A stretch of 64,000 nt of DNA from Achromobacter pestifer (lineage in GTDB: Bacteria; Pseudomonadota; Gammaproteobacteria; Burkholderiales; Burkholderiaceae_B): positions 674,617 to 738,616 of the forward strand of contig NZ_CADIJX010000004.1 in NCBI RefSeq assembly GCF_902859625.1, in the 5' to 3' direction. Positions within the stretch are counted from its first letter, which is position 1, and every line of letters begins with the position of its first letter. Both the position numbers and the translations under genes were made by a program. Below are positions 1-12,300 of this stretch, piece by piece. Below the pieces are notes generated by a model. It saw only the letters and a list, made by a program, of their open reading frames with translations, was not told the origin of the DNA and made no database searches.

Positions 1-192
1 CGCATGACGACCAAGGCGCGTCGCATCGTGCGCGAGCTGTTCGCGGCCTTCCTGGAAGATCCGCGCCTGCTGCCGCCGGATTACCGGCGCCCCGGGTCCA
101 ATGACCAGGCCCGCGCGATCGCCGATTACATCGCCGGCATGACCGACCGCTACGCCATCCGCGAACACAAACGCCTGTTCGAGATGGCGTAG
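1..192 (+). CDS. dGTPase-like HD phosphohydrolase, C-terminal fragment
   Basis: Only the last 63 codons lie in the window; the reading frame is open from base 1, so this is the 3' end of a longer gene and not a 62-residue protein. The residues near the end (DYIAGMTDRYAIREHKRLF) match the conserved C-terminus of deoxyguanosinetriphosphate triphosphohydrolase-like proteins, HD-domain enzymes that hydrolyse dNTPs. The HD catalytic motif is upstream of the window and cannot be checked. The gene is convergent with the glutathione transferase that follows, with 36 bases between the stops and no clear terminator hairpin. Confidence 0.8.
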   Translation, partial: RMTTKARRIVRELFAAFLEDPRLLPPDYRRPGSNDQARAIADYIAGMTDRYAIREHKRLFEMA

Positions 193-228
193 CCGCTGAC
201 GCCATGCGCTTGCGCGCTGGCGACGTTT

Positions 229-891
229 TCAGCGGTGCTTGCGGTAGGGCTCGTCTTCGGGAACGAAGGTGGCTTCGGCGCGCGCCTCGCGCATCCACGC
301 CTGCATGGCAGGCAGCGCCAGCACCGCGTCCATGTAGTCGCGCACCGGGCCGGCTGCGGTGATGCCGTAGGTGGTGAAGCGCGATACCACTGGCGCGAAG
401 AAGGCGTCCGCGATCGAAAAAGCGCCAAACAAGAATGGGCCGCCCTGGCCAAATTCGGCGCGCGTGTCCTGCCAGATGGCGTGCAGCCGCGAAATGTCTT
501 GCTGTGCCGCTTCAGGCAGGCTGATGCCGGGCAGGTGCGCTTCCACGTTCATCGGCATGGCCTGGCGTAGCGCGCCGAAGCCGCTATGCATCTGCGCGGC
601 AAGTGAACGCGCGCGGGCGCGAGCCTTCGCGTCTTTTGGCCACAACCGGGCTTCGGGATGCTGCTCGGCCACATACTCACAGATGGCCAGTGAATCCCAG
701 ACCGCGAAATCGCCATCCAGCAGAACAGGCACCAGGCCGGCGGGCGACACCGCACCCACCTGGCGCGTGAACGCCTCTGTGAAGAATCCGAGTTTCTGCT
801 CGGTGAAGGGAATGTCCGCGGCACGCAAGGCGAGCCACGGACGCAGGGACCACGAGGAATAATTCTTGTTGGCGATGATCAGGGTGTACAT
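229..891 (-). CDS. glutathione S-transferase family protein
   Basis: A 220-residue protein of normal soluble GST length. The N-terminal thioredoxin-like domain starts MYTLIIANKNYSSWSLRPW, with the S12-S13 pair and the SxRPW pattern of bacterial GSTs that activate glutathione with serine. An ATG 16 codons further upstream exists, but homologous proteins begin right at this beta strand, so I chose 891. The C-terminal half is the helical substrate-binding domain and its substrate cannot be told from sequence. It starts 44 bases after the uvrA stop on the same strand, so it may be read through from uvrA. Confidence 0.85.
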   Translation of the reverse strand: MYTLIIANKNYSSWSLRPWLALRAADIPFTEQKLGFFTEAFTRQVGAVSPAGLVPVLLDGDFAVWDSLAICEYVAEQHPEARLWPKDAKARARARSLAAQMHSGFGALRQAMPMNVEAHLPGISLPEAAQQDISRLHAIWQDTRAEFGQGGPFLFGAFSIADAFFAPVVSRFTTYGITAAGPVRDYMDAVLALPAMQAWMREARAEATFVPEDEPYRKHR

Positions 892-935
892 GCCGAAATT
901 CCTTACACAGAGGTTGCCCGCGTTAACGTGCTGGT

Positions 936-3794
<2,859 letters not shown>

Positions 3795-3970
3795 CGGGCT
3801 CTTTTAAGCGGTTGCAAAGGCCAACTTGGTACTATAGCGCGCCGAGTCCCCCCGTGTTCAGGGTAGTCCGTCAAGTTGGACTGAACCGAGCCCGGCGCCG
3901 CACCGCTAGATCAGACCGTGAGCGTGTGACATTCACGCGCGACCGCCCTTGTCATTGTTGAAATTTCCGC

Positions 3971-5155
3971 ATGCCGGCAGATACCAAACTGAAATTGACC
4001 CCCTCGGAGCGCCGCGCCAGCGTCGCGCTAGCCGGCCTGTTTGCCGCCCGGATGCTGGGGTTGTTCCTGTTGTTGCCGGTATTTGCCGTGGCGGCCGCCG
4101 GCCTGCCGGGGGGCAATGACCCTGTGCGCGTCGGCCTGGCCCTGGGGATGTATGGCCTGACCCAGGCTTTCATGCAGATTCCCTTCGGGTTGGCGTCCGA
4201 CCGCTGGGGCCGTCGCCCTGTCGTGCTGTTCGGCCTGCTGCTGTTTATTGTGGGCAGCGTCGTCTGTGCGCAGGCGACGGACGTCTACTGGATCACCATC
4301 GGGCGTGCCATCCAGGGGGCGGGTGCCATATCCGCTGCCGTCACCGCCTGGTTGGCCGACGCCACCCGCGACGAGGTACGCACGCGCGCCATGGCCATGG
4401 TGGGCGGGTCGATCGGCCTGTCCTTTGCCGTGTCGCTGGTCCTGTCGCCCGTGCTGGTGGGGTGGTGGGGCCTGTCGGGCCTGTTCTGGACCATTGCCTG
4501 CCTGGGCGTCATCTGCCTGGGCGTGGCCCGTTTTGTCGTGCCGGTGGTGCCGCGCACGCAGGCCCGGACCATGCAAGCAGCCAAACCGCGCGAAGTCCTG
4601 ACGCACCGTGATCTGCTACGCCTGAATTTCGGCGTATTCGTGCTGCATCTGATCCAGGTGTCACTATTTGTCGTCGTGCCGGCCTTGCTGGCCAAGGTGG
4701 GCGGCCTGGACGCACGCGAGCTCTGGAAGGTCTACCTGCCTGTCATCCTCGTGTCGTTCGTGCTGATGGTGCCGGTCGTGTTCGTTGCCGAAAAGCGCCG
4801 CGCCCATCGCGGCGCCCTGCGCGCCGCCGTGGCGGGGCTGGTGGTGGTGTGTGCCTTGCTGCCCGCGGCCAGCCACGGTTTCTATACGCTTGCCGTAGCG
4901 CTGACGGGCTTTTTCGTGGCCTTCAATGTGCTCGAAGCCTTGCAGCCTTCGTTGGTGTCGCGCGTGGCCCCGCAGGCCTACAAGGGTTTGGCCCTGGGCT
5001 TCTACAACACGGCTCAGGCGGCAGGCCTTTTTGCCGGCGGCGCATTGGGCGGGTGGTTGGCGTCGCACTCAGGGGCCAGCGCGGTCTTCGTCGCCGCCGC
5101 CATCCTGTCGGCAATCTGGCTGGCGGTGACCTGGGCGCTCCGGCCCCTGGCTTGA
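3971..5155 (+). CDS. MFS transporter, 12 TM
   Basis: A 394-residue integral membrane protein with about 12 hydrophobic segments. The loop motif ASDRWGRRPVV between helices 2 and 3 is the classic MFS motif A, found in H+-coupled exporters of the sugar/drug type. The substrate is not evident. The start (MPADTKLKLTPSERR) is preceded by an AT-rich stretch but only a weak ribosome binding site. It lies divergent from uvrA and upstream of ssb. I recall the order uvrA / MFS / ssb as common in Burkholderiales, which supports the taxonomic placement but says nothing about a repair role. Confidence 0.9.
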   Translation: MPADTKLKLTPSERRASVALAGLFAARMLGLFLLLPVFAVAAAGLPGGNDPVRVGLALGMYGLTQAFMQIPFGLASDRWGRRPVVLFGLLLFIVGSVVCAQATDVYWITIGRAIQGAGAISAAVTAWLADATRDEVRTRAMAMVGGSIGLSFAVSLVLSPVLVGWWGLSGLFWTIACLGVICLGVARFVVPVVPRTQARTMQAAKPREVLTHRDLLRLNFGVFVLHLIQVSLFVVVPALLAKVGGLDARELWKVYLPVILVSFVLMVPVVFVAEKRRAHRGALRAAVAGLVVVCALLPAASHGFYTLAVALTGFFVAFNVLEALQPSLVSRVAPQAYKGLALGFYNTAQAAGLFAGGALGGWLASHSGASAVFVAAAILSAIWLAVTWALRPLA

Positions 5156-5453
5156 TTGCGCAGGGGATATGTCCCCGTCTGTCGCTGAAAGTCGCTGATC
5201 GTGCGGCGAACGGCGGTCAATAGCCTTGAAATCTATTTTCTTGCCGGACGGTTTTGTCACCAATCCCGTTTGGCGCGTCAGGCGCTTTTCGTCGATAATA
5301 CGCACCAACACGGACTTCATCGGCATCGCCGGCCATCATCACGATGACCGGCGTATTTCATGAAGCCGGTCTTCAACATCGCTTTTTATGTTGTTGCCGG
5401 CGCGCTCGCGGCAACGCACAGGCGCAGACTGTCAACAACAGAGGGACAACGGC

Positions 5454-5975
5454 ATGGCATCGGTTAACAAAGTCATTCTCGTGGGCAATCTGGGGCGCGA
5501 CCCGGAAGTCCGCTACAGCCCGGAAGGGGCTGCAATCTGCAATATGTCGATTGCCACCACCTCGTCCTGGAAGGACAAGGCCAGCGGCGAAAAGCGCGAA
5601 GAAACGGAATGGCACCGCGTCGTCATGTACAACCGCCTGGCTGAAATCGCCGGCGAGTACCTGAAGAAGGGTCGTTCGGTCTACATCGAAGGCCGCCTGA
5701 AGACGCGCAAGTGGCAAGACAAGGACACCGGTGCCGACCGCTACAGCACCGAAGTCGTGGCTGACCAGATGCAAATGCTGGGTGGCCGCGAAGACGGCGG
5801 TGGCGGTGGCGCCAGCTTTGGCGGCGGCGGTGGTTACGACGACGCACCGTCGCGTCCGCAACAGCAGCGCGCTCCGGCCCAACGCCCGGCGCCCCAGCAG
5901 CGCCCGGCACCCGCAGCGGCTCCGGCCAGCAGCGGCGCCAACCTGGCCGACATGGACGACGATATTCCGTTCTAA
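5454..5975 (+). CDS. ssb: single-stranded DNA-binding protein
   Basis: 173 residues. The OB-fold N-terminus begins [20 protein letters not shown], exactly where SSB proteins start, so the longer upstream reading frame (from 5388) was rejected. After about residue 110 comes a glycine-rich then proline/glutamine/alanine-rich disordered tail. It ends in DDDIPF, the acidic tip that recruits replication and repair proteins. It coats ssDNA in replication, recombination and repair. A strong intrinsic terminator follows the stop. Confidence 0.98.
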   Translation: MASVNKVILVGNLGRDPEVRYSPEGAAICNMSIATTSSWKDKASGEKREETEWHRVVMYNRLAEIAGEYLKKGRSVYIEGRLKTRKWQDKDTGADRYSTEVVADQMQMLGGREDGGGGGASFGGGGGYDDAPSRPQQQRAPAQRPAPQQRPAPAAAPASSGANLADMDDDIPF

Positions 5976-6012
5976 AGTCGCGTTCAGGCAGCGGTTTGCT
6001 GCTTCAAGAAGA

Positions 6013-6038
6013 AGCCCTCGCCATTGCGGGGGCTTTTT
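6013..6038 (+). terminator. rho-independent terminator of ssb
   Basis: A 9-bp stem (AGCCCTCGC / GCGGGGGCT, one G-T pair) with a CATT loop is followed by a run of five T. It lies about 37 bases after the ssb stop and before the convergent LysR gene. Confidence 0.9.
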
Positions 6039-6078
6039 CGTTTTGCGATGAGGTGCTTGATCGCCATGTCTCCACGCA

Positions 6079-6975
6079 TTACGGCTTCTGAAAGCGCTCG
6101 GCTAGAAAATCAATGAACGCGCGTGCCCTGGCGGTCTGATGTCGGCGCTGGGGGTAGTAAACAAACAGATCCGCCGACGGCAGCAGGCATTCCGGCAGCA
6201 CGACGCGCAGCCGGCCGCTTTCCAGATACTTGGCCAGATCCCATTCCGAGCGGATCAGAATCCCATGGCCGTCCAATGCCCAGCCCAGCACGATGTCGCC
6301 GTCATTGCTGGATAGGGCGCCTTGCACCTTCACGGTTTCAGTCTGCTTGTCGCGAGTGAATCGCCAGACGCCGTGGGCCTCGTCGTTCTGCGTATGGATG
6401 ATGCAGCGGTGTTGTGCCAGATCGGCCAGGGTGGCTGGCGTGCCGGCGCATTCAAGGTAGCGGGGGGACGCGCACAGCAAGCGGCGGTTGGTCATGATGC
6501 GCCGCGCACTGAGGCGGTTGTCGGGCAATTCGCCAAACCGGATCGCCAGGTCGAAGCCACTCTCGACGAGATCCACGGGCCGATCGGTGACTTCCAAGCG
6601 GACGTCGACGGCGGGGTATTGCTTGGCGAAGTCGGATACCAAGGGTGCGATGACCGTGCGGCCGAAGCCCAGCGTGGCGTTCACGCGCAGCAGCCCGCGG
6701 GGCATGACCCCGTTGCTGGAGACGGCATCTTCCATGTCGCGCAGGTCCGCCAGGATCTTCACGGCATGGGACAGATAGGTCTCGCCTTCATTGGTCAGGC
6801 TGATGCTGCGTGTCGTGCGGTTCACCAGCCGCACGCCCAGGCGGCGTTCCATCAGCGCCAGTCGTTTGGTGGCGGCGGGTGGTGTCAGGTCCAGCTCGCG
6901 AGCCGCGGCCGACAGACTGCCCAGGCGGGCTACCAGGACAAAGAACGCAAGGTCTGGGGCAATGTGGCTTTTCAC
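6079..6975 (-). CDS. LysR-family transcriptional regulator
   Basis: A protein of about 298 residues from the GTG at 6975; a second GTG at 7029 would add 18 residues, and neither has a good ribosome binding site. The N-terminal winged helix-turn-helix is clear (FFVLVARLGSLSAAAREL, then KRLALMERRLGVRLVNRTTR), followed by the periplasmic-binding-like effector domain. It is divergent from the tartrate-dehydratase-like gene at 7089. That is the usual arrangement for an LTTR controlling its neighbour, so a tartrate-responsive regulator is a reasonable inference, not proven. Confidence 0.9.
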   Translation of the reverse strand: MKSHIAPDLAFFVLVARLGSLSAAARELDLTPPAATKRLALMERRLGVRLVNRTTRSISLTNEGETYLSHAVKILADLRDMEDAVSSNGVMPRGLLRVNATLGFGRTVIAPLVSDFAKQYPAVDVRLEVTDRPVDLVESGFDLAIRFGELPDNRLSARRIMTNRRLLCASPRYLECAGTPATLADLAQHRCIIHTQNDEAHGVWRFTRDKQTETVKVQGALSSNDGDIVLGWALDGHGILIRSEWDLAKYLESGRLRVVLPECLLPSADLFVYYPQRRHQTARARAFIDFLAERFQKP

Positions 6976-7088
6976 TGAAAGTGAATAATCAAATGAATGG
7001 AAGTGAATCTTAGTGCTGACTCGGACCACTACGCTAGCGGTTCCTAAGCCCCTAGCGTCGCCGCAGTCGGCGCATTCGGAGACACGCC

Positions 7089-8255
7089 ATGAGAATCGTC
7101 GAGATCCGCGAACAGACCCTCCCCATCAGTTCGCCCATCCGCAACGCCTATATCGATTTCAGCAAAATGACGCTGAGTCTTGTCGCCGTGATCACCGATG
7201 TGATCCGAGATGGCAAGCCGGTCGTCGGCTATGGCTTCAATTCCAACGGCCGATACGGCCAGGGCAAGCTGATGCGAGAACGCTTCATTCCGCGCGTCAT
7301 GGAGGCGGATCCCGATTCACTGTTGGACGCGACGGGCAAGAACCTGGACCCGCACAGGATCTGGGACACCTTGTTCACGAACGAGAAGCCGGGCGGCCAT
7401 GGCGAGCGGTCGGTCGCCATTGGCACGATCGACATGGCGGTCTGGGATGCCGTGGCCAAGATTGAGGGCAAGCCGTTGTTTCAGCTGCTGGCGGATCGCT
7501 ACGGCAATGGGCGCCCGGATCGCCGCGTGTTCGTCTATGCCGCTGGCGGCTACTACTACCCCGGCCAGGACCACGGCAAGTTGAAGGACGAAATGCGCAG
7601 CTACATCGACCGGGGCTATACGGTTGTGAAGAAGAAGATCGGCGGTGCGTCGTTGGACGAGGACCTGCGCCGTATCGACTCCATCCTGAGCGTGTTGCAG
7701 GACGGCCAGAAGTTGGCGGTGGACGCGAATGGCCGCTTCGATCTGGACACTGCCATTGCATACGCCAAGGCCTTGTCACAATACGACCTGTTCTGGTACG
7801 AGGAGCCGGGCGATCCGCTGGACTTCGAGCTGCAAGCGACCCTGCGCAACTACTACGACCGGCCAATGGCAACGGGCGAAAACCTGTTTTCAATGCAGGA
7901 TGCCCGCAACCTGATCCGCTATGGGGGCATGCGCCCCGACCGTGATTGGCTGCAATTCGATTGCGCGTTGAGCTATGGCTTGGTGGAGTATCTACGCACG
8001 CTGGAGATGCTGAAGCAGCACGGCTGGTCGGCCAGCCGATGCATTCCGCATGGCGGCCACCAGATGTCGTTGAACATCGCGGCCGGACTGGGGCTGGGCG
8101 GCAACGAGAGCTATCCGGATCTGTTCCAACCATTTGGCGGCTTTCCCGATGGGGTGAAAGTCGATAACGGGTATCTCACCATGCCCGATCTGCCGGGTAT
8201 CGGGTTTGAAGGGAAGGCGGATCTGTCTGCGGTGATGCGGGAGCTGTCGGCGTGA
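7089..8255 (+). CDS. tarD: probable D(-)-tartrate dehydratase (enolase superfamily)
   Basis: 388 residues, an enolase-superfamily fold. Expected reaction: dehydration of D(-)-tartrate to oxaloacetate, Mg2+ dependent, cytosolic. I recognise close resemblance throughout to the Bradyrhizobium enzyme TarD. The acid/base and metal residues line up one position earlier: K181 and K183 (the KxK pair), D212, E238 and E264 as metal ligands, and H321. The segments NAYIDF, GYGFNSNGRYGQG and CIPHGGHQMSLNIAAG are also shared. No tartrate transporter lies next to it. The divergent LysR gene is the likely regulator. An alternative would be another acid-sugar dehydratase, but the match covers the whole length. 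Confidence 0.85.
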   Translation: MRIVEIREQTLPISSPIRNAYIDFSKMTLSLVAVITDVIRDGKPVVGYGFNSNGRYGQGKLMRERFIPRVMEADPDSLLDATGKNLDPHRIWDTLFTNEKPGGHGERSVAIGTIDMAVWDAVAKIEGKPLFQLLADRYGNGRPDRRVFVYAAGGYYYPGQDHGKLKDEMRSYIDRGYTVVKKKIGGASLDEDLRRIDSILSVLQDGQKLAVDANGRFDLDTAIAYAKALSQYDLFWYEEPGDPLDFELQATLRNYYDRPMATGENLFSMQDARNLIRYGGMRPDRDWLQFDCALSYGLVEYLRTLEMLKQHGWSASRCIPHGGHQMSLNIAAGLGLGGNESYPDLFQPFGGFPDGVKVDNGYLTMPDLPGIGFEGKADLSAVMRELSA

Positions 8256-8307
8256 GCCGGTAAGAATTCCCGGCCCGTGCCTGGTCAATGGTTCGCCGCT
8301 GGCGGGG

Positions 8308-8883
8308 TCAGTTGCGGGGAGGCGTGGCCGTTACCGCTTGCTGGCCGATGATGGCGTTGGTCACGTTGATCGCCTGCGCCTCGGAATTCATGGTCAGATT
8401 CAGTATGCCGTCGTTGATGGGGGCCGTGATCCGGGGCATCCCGACAAGCTGCCCATTGATCGTGAAAAGCAGCGACTTGCCGGGGTTCTGGCGTGTCACC
8501 TGCGCAAGCTTCTGCGCCCCTCCCTGGTTGAATTGCAATCGTACGAATGGCTGGCCTTCCTTGGTTTTCATGGGGGTCACGGAGGTCAGGTCATCGCGGA
8601 TCAAGATCGGCGCGGGCTGATAGTGCAATGTTTGATTCTCTACCCGCAACGCGGTCAAGTTCTTGCCGGCTTGAGCCTGCGCAAGCCGGAATTCCACGAC
8701 GGGAGTATTCGCCTTCGCCTGTTGCTGGCTGGGGGCGGCCTGCTGTGCGGCGGTCTGAGAGGTTGCGGGAGGTTGCTGGCTGGCGGCCGCCGAGGATCCG
8801 GTTTGCTGACGCGGCATCTGTTGGCAGGCGGCCAGCAGGAACAGGGGGGCGAAGCAGGTCAGAAGTCTGAGGTTGCGAGTCAT
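8308..8883 (-). CDS. lipoprotein with a SecD P1-head-like domain
   Basis: 191 residues from the ATG at 8883. A lipoprotein signal ends in FLLAAC with the lipidated cysteine at residue 20. A Gln/Ala/Ser-rich linker covers about residues 25-70. The C-terminal part has the pattern KSLLFTINGQLVGMPRITAP followed by a short strand and helix, which resembles the P1 head subdomain of the translocase accessory protein SecD. That resemblance is my reading of the pattern, not a search result. It is third in a same-strand series after the trimeric adhesin and the BamE-like lipoprotein, with 52 bases between it and the latter. A role in adhesin export or surface assembly is suggested by context only. Confidence 0.65.
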   Translation of the reverse strand: MTRNLRLLTCFAPLFLLAACQQMPRQQTGSSAAASQQPPATSQTAAQQAAPSQQQAKANTPVVEFRLAQAQAGKNLTALRVENQTLHYQPAPILIRDDLTSVTPMKTKEGQPFVRLQFNQGGAQKLAQVTRQNPGKSLLFTINGQLVGMPRITAPINDGILNLTMNSEAQAINVTNAIIGQQAVTATPPRN

Positions 8884-8935
8884 GTTTCGGGTGCGTATCG
8901 GTTGGGTGTGATGAATCAGGCGCATGGAGCGGGCA

Positions 8936-9373
8936 TCAGGAGGAGGGGGCAAGCAATTCGGCGCAGGTCTGCGGCTTCCAGTGGAAGCTGCTTGCCGTCA
9001 TGGCGGTGTTGAACAGCACTTTGAATTGGCATGGCGTCACGCCGCCGGAGCCGGTGAGCCAGAACAGGTAATCCCATTCGCGCACGCCCAGCAGGCCTTC
9101 GCTGAAATGTGGGGGTCCCAGCAACTGGGATACCTGCGTCTTGCTCATCCCCTCGCGCACCGCGCGCAGGTTCTCCAGGTTTGGCCACGATCCCTCACTG
9201 CGAGACGCGCCGCTCACATCAGGGAACCTGGGCGTGTCGGTTGTGCCGTCAGCGCTGACGCGGCTGAGGTTGCCGCAACCTCCCAAGGCGGCGGCGACGA
9301 GACCGCCGGCCAAGGCCGCCACAAGGGCGCGGGGGATACGTCCGGCCTGCCCACTTCTTTTCATCATCGTCAT
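8936..9373 (-). CDS. BamE/SmpA-OmlA-like outer membrane lipoprotein
   Basis: 145 residues from the ATG at 9373. The signal peptide ends LGGC with lipidation at C33. The rest carries the SmpA/OmlA (BamE) pattern: NLRAVREGMSKTQVSQLLGPP, then a tyrosine/tryptophan-rich strand (WDYLFWL). The true BamE is a core subunit of the beta-barrel assembly machine. This copy begins only 11 bases after the stop of a giant trimeric autotransporter, so it is probably a dedicated partner. In Acinetobacter the adhesin AtaA is co-encoded with TpgA, a lipoprotein that also has a BamE-like N-terminus. This protein lacks the OmpA-like peptidoglycan-binding tail of TpgA. Confidence 0.75.
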   Translation of the reverse strand: MTMMKRSGQAGRIPRALVAALAGGLVAAALGGCGNLSRVSADGTTDTPRFPDVSGASRSEGSWPNLENLRAVREGMSKTQVSQLLGPPHFSEGLLGVREWDYLFWLTGSGGVTPCQFKVLFNTAMTASSFHWKPQTCAELLAPSS

Positions 9374-9384
9374 GGTTCGGTTTC

Positions 9385-12300
9385 CTACCACTGATAACCC
9401 ACACCCACGGCCGCGCCCAAGTCGCCGCGTGAAGTACTGTTCGCGAGGCCTTTCACCACCCATCTGCCGTTATCGGAAACGGTGGACAAACCCATTGCGA
9501 AGCCACTTTCGCCGCGCCAGGTGGCACCGCCCATGCTGAACATGCTCTTGCCGGGCAGATAGGCCTGGGGCAGGCCGGACATCGCCATGGCGCCTGCAAT
9601 GCCTGCGCTTAGCCGGCTGTCCAGGCGCTGCAAGTCCCGGCGTACGCCGGCCACTTGAGTGGACAGACCGCTCTCGACTTCGCGCAGCTGATTGATATTG
9701 GCCGCGTCGGTGCCGGCCGTTCCGGGGGCGACGTTGATGATCTGGCGTTCGGAGCCTACGGCGCCTACCGACACGCTGTTGTCGCGCGCTGCTTCCGAGC
9801 CGGCGCCAAGCGCAACGGCATTGCTGCCTGATGCGTTGCTGCCCTGTCCGATTGCCGTTGCGCCAGCCCCCGTGGCTTGCGCGCCATTGCCCACGGCTGT
9901 GCTGTCCTTGCCCGATGCCACGGCGCCTGCTCCGCCAGCGACCGCATTCTTGCCACTGGCCGTGGGGGCAGGGGGTGGTGTTCCGTCCTGACTGACTTGG
10001 AACATGCCATCCGCGCCGTTCTTGATGTTGGCGACATCGCCTTCCACGACCGTTACGCGGTTGTCGATCTTGTTGATCTTGTCGCCGACCTCGACAACGG
10101 AACCCGCGACCTCGGTGATGCGCTTGTCGGTATAGTCATTGGCTTCCTTCACGGCCCCTTCAAGCTGGCGGACATTCACCGCATCGGTCGCATTGCGGCC
10201 ATCGGCGACGTTGCTGACGGTGCGTTCCGCGCCTGGCGCTCCGACCGACACGGTACCGGCGGTGTCGTTCTGTGCGCCGGAATACTTGCCGGTGTAGCTT
10301 TCGGAGCCGCGATCCGCGATGGACCCTGCGCCAAGCGCCACGTCTCCGTCCTTGTTGGCCGCCGCACCGTTACCCATTGCCACCGAGTTGGCGCCGGAGG
10401 CGATCGCATTGGGGCCGGCCGCAACGGAGCCCAAGCCATTGGCCTGGGAGTCCGGCATTGCGGCCGAGGCGCCGCCGTTGGCATGGAAGTATTTGACGCC
10501 AGCGCCGCCGTTGGCAATGCTATTGACTGTCGCGCCCAGCGAATCGATGGCTTGGTGCGTCGCGTAGAGTTGCGAACCGTTCACGGCGTCCGTGCTGTCG
10601 ATGGCGATGCGTCCCGCCGCGACATTCTGGATCTGACGAGGCGCCGCGGCACTGCCGACGCTCAGGACATCTCCGGCCGCCGGGTCGCCGCCAGCGTAGG
10701 CATACTCCACGCCGTTGATCGTGGCGCCGCGCGTGGCGCTTGCAGCCGTTACGCTGGAACCATTGCCCAGCACCACCGCGCCGCTCAGGCTGCTGTCCAG
10801 GATCGAGACGCCGCTGCCCAGCACGAAGGCGTTGGCGGCAACGACGTTGTTGTTGTTGCCCAGCGAGAACGCGCCCGCGCCGCTGATATTGTTGCCCGCG
10901 CCGAAGCTTGCCGCCCGTTGGCCGGAGACCTGTGATCCGCTGCCCAGCGAGATCGCTCCCGTGCCCGTGGCTTCGGCGGCATTGCCCAGCGCGATGGCTT
11001 CTTCAGCATTGGCCAAGGCACGGGGGCCGATCGCCACACTTTCGGCACCCAGTGCGCGGCTGTCCGCCGCCAGCGAATTGGCATGGAAATACTTGATGCC
11101 GGTATCCGTATCGACCAAGTCCTGGAACTTGCTGTCCACGGCCTTCAACTGGCTGACATTGACCGCGTCGGTGTCGATGGCGCCCGCAGCGACGTTCGTG
11201 ATGCGGCGTTCCGCGCCGGCCGAGCCGATGCTGACCTCGCCAACGGGCGACAGGCCGGCGACCGTGCCCGTGCCGGGGTTATAGGCGGCGGACCCGAGCG
11301 ACGCACCATCGGCAACCGCATTGGCGCCCAACGCCACGCTGCCGGCGTGGCTGGCCTGCGCTTCACGGCCGATCGCCAAGGCGCTATCGGCGGTGGCGGT
11401 GGCGTTGTAGCCGACAGCCGTGCTGCCTTGACCTTGCGCCGAGGCATCGCTTTGCGCAAGGCCGGCCTCGTTCGTGCGCACGTAGCGGATGCCCATGCCG
11501 TTGGCGTCGGTGTTGGCCTGGCTGGTGTCGCCGGCGATGTAGGTGATGGTGTCGCCGATCTGATTGATATTGGTGGCGTTTTCGGCCACCTGCTGGTTGG
11601 TCTCATACAACTGCGAGCCATTGACCGCATCCGTGCTGGTGGCCGAGACATCGCCGGCCGCAACGTTGCCCAGCCGGGCCGGATCGCCGCCGGGATTCAG
11701 CGTCACGCTTTCATAGTTGACTGTGCCGTCCGGGTTCGTGTCGTATTTCACTACTCCGGCGGCCAGTTCGCTGACATTCGAGACCACGGCCTTGAGCTGA
11801 CTGACGTTGACCGCGTCGGTATCCACCGTACCCGCGGCAACGCCATTGATTTGCCTGTATTCGCCCGCGGCGACATCGCCGATGGACACTGCCGCCAGTT
11901 TGCTGCGCGTGGCGTCGATGCCGGCCGAATCGGCTCCCGGAGGGACGTAACCGGCGACACCCGCCGCCGTATTCGCGATCGACCCGGCCCCCAGCGCCAC
12001 GCCGCCACCAACGGACACGCTGCTGCTCGTCCCAATGGCGACGCCTTGTTCGGCGTTGGCCAATGCCTGCGTTCCGATGGCGATGCCGTCCGCCATCACC
12101 GTACGCGCCTGCTGTCCCAGGGCGATGCCCCCTGGCGCATTCTGCTCGACGACGGCGCGGTCTCCGATTCCCACGCCGCTATCGCTGTTGACCACCGTCT
12201 GCGGGCCGATGGCGATCGATTCCGCGCCTGCCGCGAGCGAATCCGGTTCGGTCGAATTGGCGTGAAAATATCGGGTTCCCGTCACCGTCACGGATTCGAT

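Noticed and set aside
3795..3970. LexA (SOS) box between uvrA and the MFS gene
   Set aside because: I looked for CTGT-N8-ACAG type repeats and found only half sites.
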